From assembly GCF_010111755.1 (NCBI RefSeq), contig NC_088963.1, positions 372,001 through 436,000 on the forward strand: 64,000 nucleotides of DNA, given 5' to 3'. Both the position numbers and the translations under genes were made by a program. The notes under the pieces were generated by a model. It was not told where the DNA came from. It was given only the letters and a program-made list of their open reading frames with translations, and made no database searches. The DNA comes from Nakaseomyces glabratus (Eukaryota > Ascomycota > Saccharomycetes > Saccharomycetales > Saccharomycetaceae). This document shows, piece after piece, positions 61,548 through 64,000 of this stretch. Numbering within the stretch: the first letter of the stretch is position 1; each line of letters opens with the position of its first letter.

Positions 61548-63428
61548 CTATAGTGCCTGACCCTTGGAGAGCCAGTAGTCCCTCTTGTCCTGCATGCTCA
61601 GTGACTTTTTCTCCCTTTCTTGGATCACGGGTGGTTCTTCATCCTCGGGGATGCCCATCAGTTGATCTATGCTGGTGTGGTTTCTTGCCTTGGCCTTGGT
61701 CTTGGTCTTGGTCTTGGTATTGGTATCGGCCTTCGCTATCTTTCTCTTCTTTACGACTTTCTCGACTTTCTCGACTTTGTACATCTCCTCAGTTTCTTCC
61801 TCGTTTGCACTTATATTGATGAACATGTCATCCTCGTCAGATGTATCTTCATCGTCTGCATGCACTACGCGGGCGCGCTTCCTGTGGTAGTGCTCATTCT
61901 CTATGATCGCCCTGTTCTCCACCAGCGCCCTCTCGTCGTTGAAGTCCCTAGGGGCACCGCGGTACTTGATGACGTTTCCCAGGATGCTCTTGCCCACTCT
62001 GTTCTTGAACGTTGCGGCATCGAGCTCGAAACATTTGTTGACGAGCAGATCAAAGGCACCAGAGAAGGACTTCTTGATGTCACGGACATTGAACGAGCCC
62101 CGACTCAGATTGTTCGTTGGATCGCCAGGATCCTGTATGGCCAGGGTGAAGGAGGTCCTTGCAGGTGGATAGAACCTACAACTGGTCTTCGGCTTGTAAG
62201 TGGCACGGGAGTCATCAACACAGATAGCAACATCGTCGTATGCAAAGTTCTTACCGTAGAGTTCAAAGAATTCGATTAAAAGCACACCAAGGTTATCCAA
62301 GGGATCGATATCCCCAGTGATAATCCTTGGGTGAAGACGTAAAAACGAGAATACAAGACAGATGATACTGAACCCACCGAGACCTCCAGTATGGACATCG
62401 TTTAGTCGCCTAGCATGTAAAAATTGTTTGACTACTAACGTTAGTTCTCTTAGACCAGGAGTATCACCAATCCACTCTCTAATCAATTTTGCGGCTTCCA
62501 AACCGTTGGATCTTTCAAACGACACATCTATGTGTATATCAGACTCAGGTTCAACAAATTTTATGATCGGAACCCTTGATTTTGCTATTACCTCCACCCT
62601 AGTAGCTAGACCATCGTTCTTTAGATGCCTGGCCAACTCATATAGGTACTGTCTATTTTCTTTATCACCACTTTTACTATTAACCACACAGTCAATATCA
62701 GACCCCGGTAAATACATATCTGTTGCATAAGACCCAAACACTTGAAGGTCTGCATCTGTCCATAAACGTTTCACTGACCGCCGTATCTTCGCTATTGTTT
62801 TGTTTCTTGTTTCGATTTCCTCTCGGCTAGGTGATATATATGCAACAAAATCTCGAATCTCCGCTGTGAGCCAGTCTGATATTTCCTTCTGCTTCGAGTG
62901 ATCATGATTTAGCAACCATGGAAAGTCTGCATTTAGTTCTCTCTCAGCATTTCTCCTTCCGGCTAATTCATCATCACTACTTGTGTTCCCACTGGATAAA
63001 TAATCTTCTGACTCGTTATTTTCAGCGCCGCTGTTTTCATCTTCTGAACTAGAAGAAAACGCAATAAAGTCATCGTTATCTTCAAGCTTCCCACCACTTA
63101 TTTTTATATCTGATACTATCCCTTCATCACCTGAGTCAATATCTATTACAGGAATTGTATCATAGGAATCATTATGATTATCAGCCTTTGATTCACCATC
63201 GCTTTGTGTTAAATCGTCGTTATACTCGGATAATAAGTGAGTGCGATTCTCAGGATCGCTCAAGTCCAATTCCAAATTTTCATACTTGTTGAGAAACTCT
63301 TTGTTGTCATTGAAGACTTCAATATTACGTTGCAAAGCGTTAAAGGAAGACCTTCGTAGTCGTTTCACCCTGGCAGATTCCTTTTTTTGATACTTTGCAA
63401 CCTTCCTCTTAGATCTATCACCTCTCAT
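61548..63428 (-). CDS. TRF5: Non-canonical poly(A) polymerase Trf5 (TRAMP complex)
   Basis: Predicted protein of 626 aa (S. cerevisiae Trf5 is 642). It adds short poly(A) tails to aberrant and precursor RNAs in the TRAMP complex with Air1/2 and Mtr4, marking them for the nuclear exosome. The N-terminal ~160 residues are basic then acidic. The nucleotidyltransferase motif GSYATDMYLPGSDIDCVV gives GS at 232-233 and the metal-binding Asp244 and Asp246; a third Asp follows in DIHIDVSFE. A PAP/OAS1 domain follows. The Lys-rich C-terminus has alternating KTKTKTKAKA. The frame opens at a TTG at 63467; ATG at 63428 is used. Position next to CLA4 indicates TRF5, though it may cover PAP2/TRF4 roles too. 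Confidence 0.94.
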   Translation of the reverse strand: MRGDRSKRKVAKYQKKESARVKRLRRSSFNALQRNIEVFNDNKEFLNKYENLELDLSDPENRTHLLSEYNDDLTQSDGESKADNHNDSYDTIPVIDIDSGDEGIVSDIKISGGKLEDNDDFIAFSSSSEDENSGAENNESEDYLSSGNTSSDDELAGRRNAERELNADFPWLLNHDHSKQKEISDWLTAEIRDFVAYISPSREEIETRNKTIAKIRRSVKRLWTDADLQVFGSYATDMYLPGSDIDCVVNSKSGDKENRQYLYELARHLKNDGLATRVEVIAKSRVPIIKFVEPESDIHIDVSFERSNGLEAAKLIREWIGDTPGLRELTLVVKQFLHARRLNDVHTGGLGGFSIICLVFSFLRLHPRIITGDIDPLDNLGVLLIEFFELYGKNFAYDDVAICVDDSRATYKPKTSCRFYPPARTSFTLAIQDPGDPTNNLSRGSFNVRDIKKSFSGAFDLLVNKCFELDAATFKNRVGKSILGNVIKYRGAPRDFNDERALVENRAIIENEHYHRKRARVVHADDEDTSDEDDMFINISANEEETEEMYKVEKVEKVVKKRKIAKADTNTKTKTKTKAKARNHTSIDQLMGIPEDEEPPVIQEREKKSLSMQDKRDYWLSKGQAL

Positions 63429-64000
63429 TGCGTATATATAAGTACCACTCTGTTGGAACAATACCAATTATAAAGATTTTGAGCTGTTTTCCTCCTAACA
63501 CTGTCTAACCACTTTTCAAAACTGTATCGTACTATTATGGTAGTGCAGTTACAAAAAAAAACACCACACACCTCTCAGTTCTATAATATCAAAATTAATA
63601 TTACGTTGTTATAACGCTTGTATTATCAATTATATCCTAGATGTGTAGACCCTTTATGTCAAAATCATTATAGGTTTTGCGTTTTTATTATGCGATGAGC
63701 ATCTGCGATGAGCTGAAATTTTTCAAGAAACTTGCGATGAACTCCGTCATAATACGGTTCATGATCACGTGAATATAGATACATGGCTATTTCACAATGC
63801 CATAACGTACCCATATGTTCTGGAATGACTTCCATTGCGGGCTAAGCGGTAGTTCAAGTGGTATAAACTTGTTCCTCAAAGATAATGAATGATTAACTAT
63901 ACAATAATATATAAATTGTTACACTTATTCTATAGGATTTCAGAAGGTAATTTACACTAGACTTGAAAACCTTATTTCTATCAGAATTGTGCTATATGCT
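63429..64000 (-). promoter_or_regulatory. TRF5 promoter with PAC cluster and RRPE
   Basis: 572 bases to the window end. PAC motifs: 63692-63700 (GCGATGAGC), 63705-63714 (perfect GCGATGAGCT) and a near match at 63734-63743 (GCGATGAACT). An RRPE-like TGAAATTTTTC at 63714-63724 abuts the second. A Cbf1-type TCACGTGA lies at 63765-63772. Together these mark TRF5 as a member of the ribosome-biogenesis regulon, which fits its role in pre-rRNA surveillance. No gene is seen after 63429. Confidence 0.7.

Noticed and set aside
63764..63771. ATCACGTG matches the centromere CDEI element
   Set aside because: The following 80 bases are not strongly A/T-rich and no TTTCCGAA-type CDEIII follows. It is better read as a Cbf1/bHLH promoter site.

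Overview
The window is nuclear DNA from a budding yeast of the Saccharomycetaceae. It is AT-rich, its genes start at ATG, introns are not evident, and nearly every gene is a clear single-copy counterpart of a Saccharomyces cerevisiae gene. I infer a post-whole-genome-duplication yeast close to the Nakaseomyces (Candida glabrata) group. This rests on recalled protein similarity and gene order; no search was run. Many reading frames open upstream of the first ATG through GTG or TTG codons, so starts were moved to the first ATG that fits the family.

The layout is a mosaic of three S. cerevisiae-like segments. (1) 1-8.3 kb resembles YJL082-080: IML2, ARP4, SCP160. (2) 9.9-28.1 kb resembles YEL020-011: PXP1, MMS21, EAF5, a PMP1/PMP2 proteolipid, GTT3, EDC3, VAC8, then GLC3 and UBC8 as an inverted block. 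A small 73-residue protein with an internal duplicated motif sits at the VAC8/GLC3 junction. (3) 29.9-63.4 kb resembles chromosome XIV: tRNA-Asn, ATO2 and RPC34 (YNR-like), then tRNA-Met, SEC21, CAF40, RFC3, MID1, PUS4, MSB3, RIM21, MRX6, MON2, CLA4 and TRF5 (YNL287-299-like, almost perfectly collinear). An unrecognised basic protein (219 aa) lies between UBC8 and the tRNA-Asn.

Most genes are housekeeping. They cover chromatin and NuA4 (ARP4, EAF5), SUMO ligation (MMS21), mRNA fate (SCP160, EDC3, CAF40, TRF5), Pol III transcription and tRNA modification (RPC34, PUS4), replication (RFC3), vesicle traffic (SEC21, MON2, MSB3), vacuole and polarity (VAC8, CLA4), and membrane sensing or transport (MID1, RIM21, ATO2, PMP). 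GLC3, UBC8 and ATO2 form a loose carbon-metabolism neighbourhood: glycogen branching, gluconeogenic enzyme turnover and acetate transport.

The points most worth a second look are the tandem-motif small protein; the gene-poor 25.5-34.3 kb zone with inversion and junction signs, simple repeats and an LTR-like block beside tRNA-Asn; PAC/RRPE promoter elements at expected genes (RPC34, PUS4, TRF5) and unexpected ones (PXP1, RIM21/MSB3); absence of PRY1/PRY3, NPP2 and PCL1 from their usual places; and GC-rich coding blocks that switch abruptly inside genes. I see no CRISPR, virus, complete transposon, rRNA or convincing centromere.
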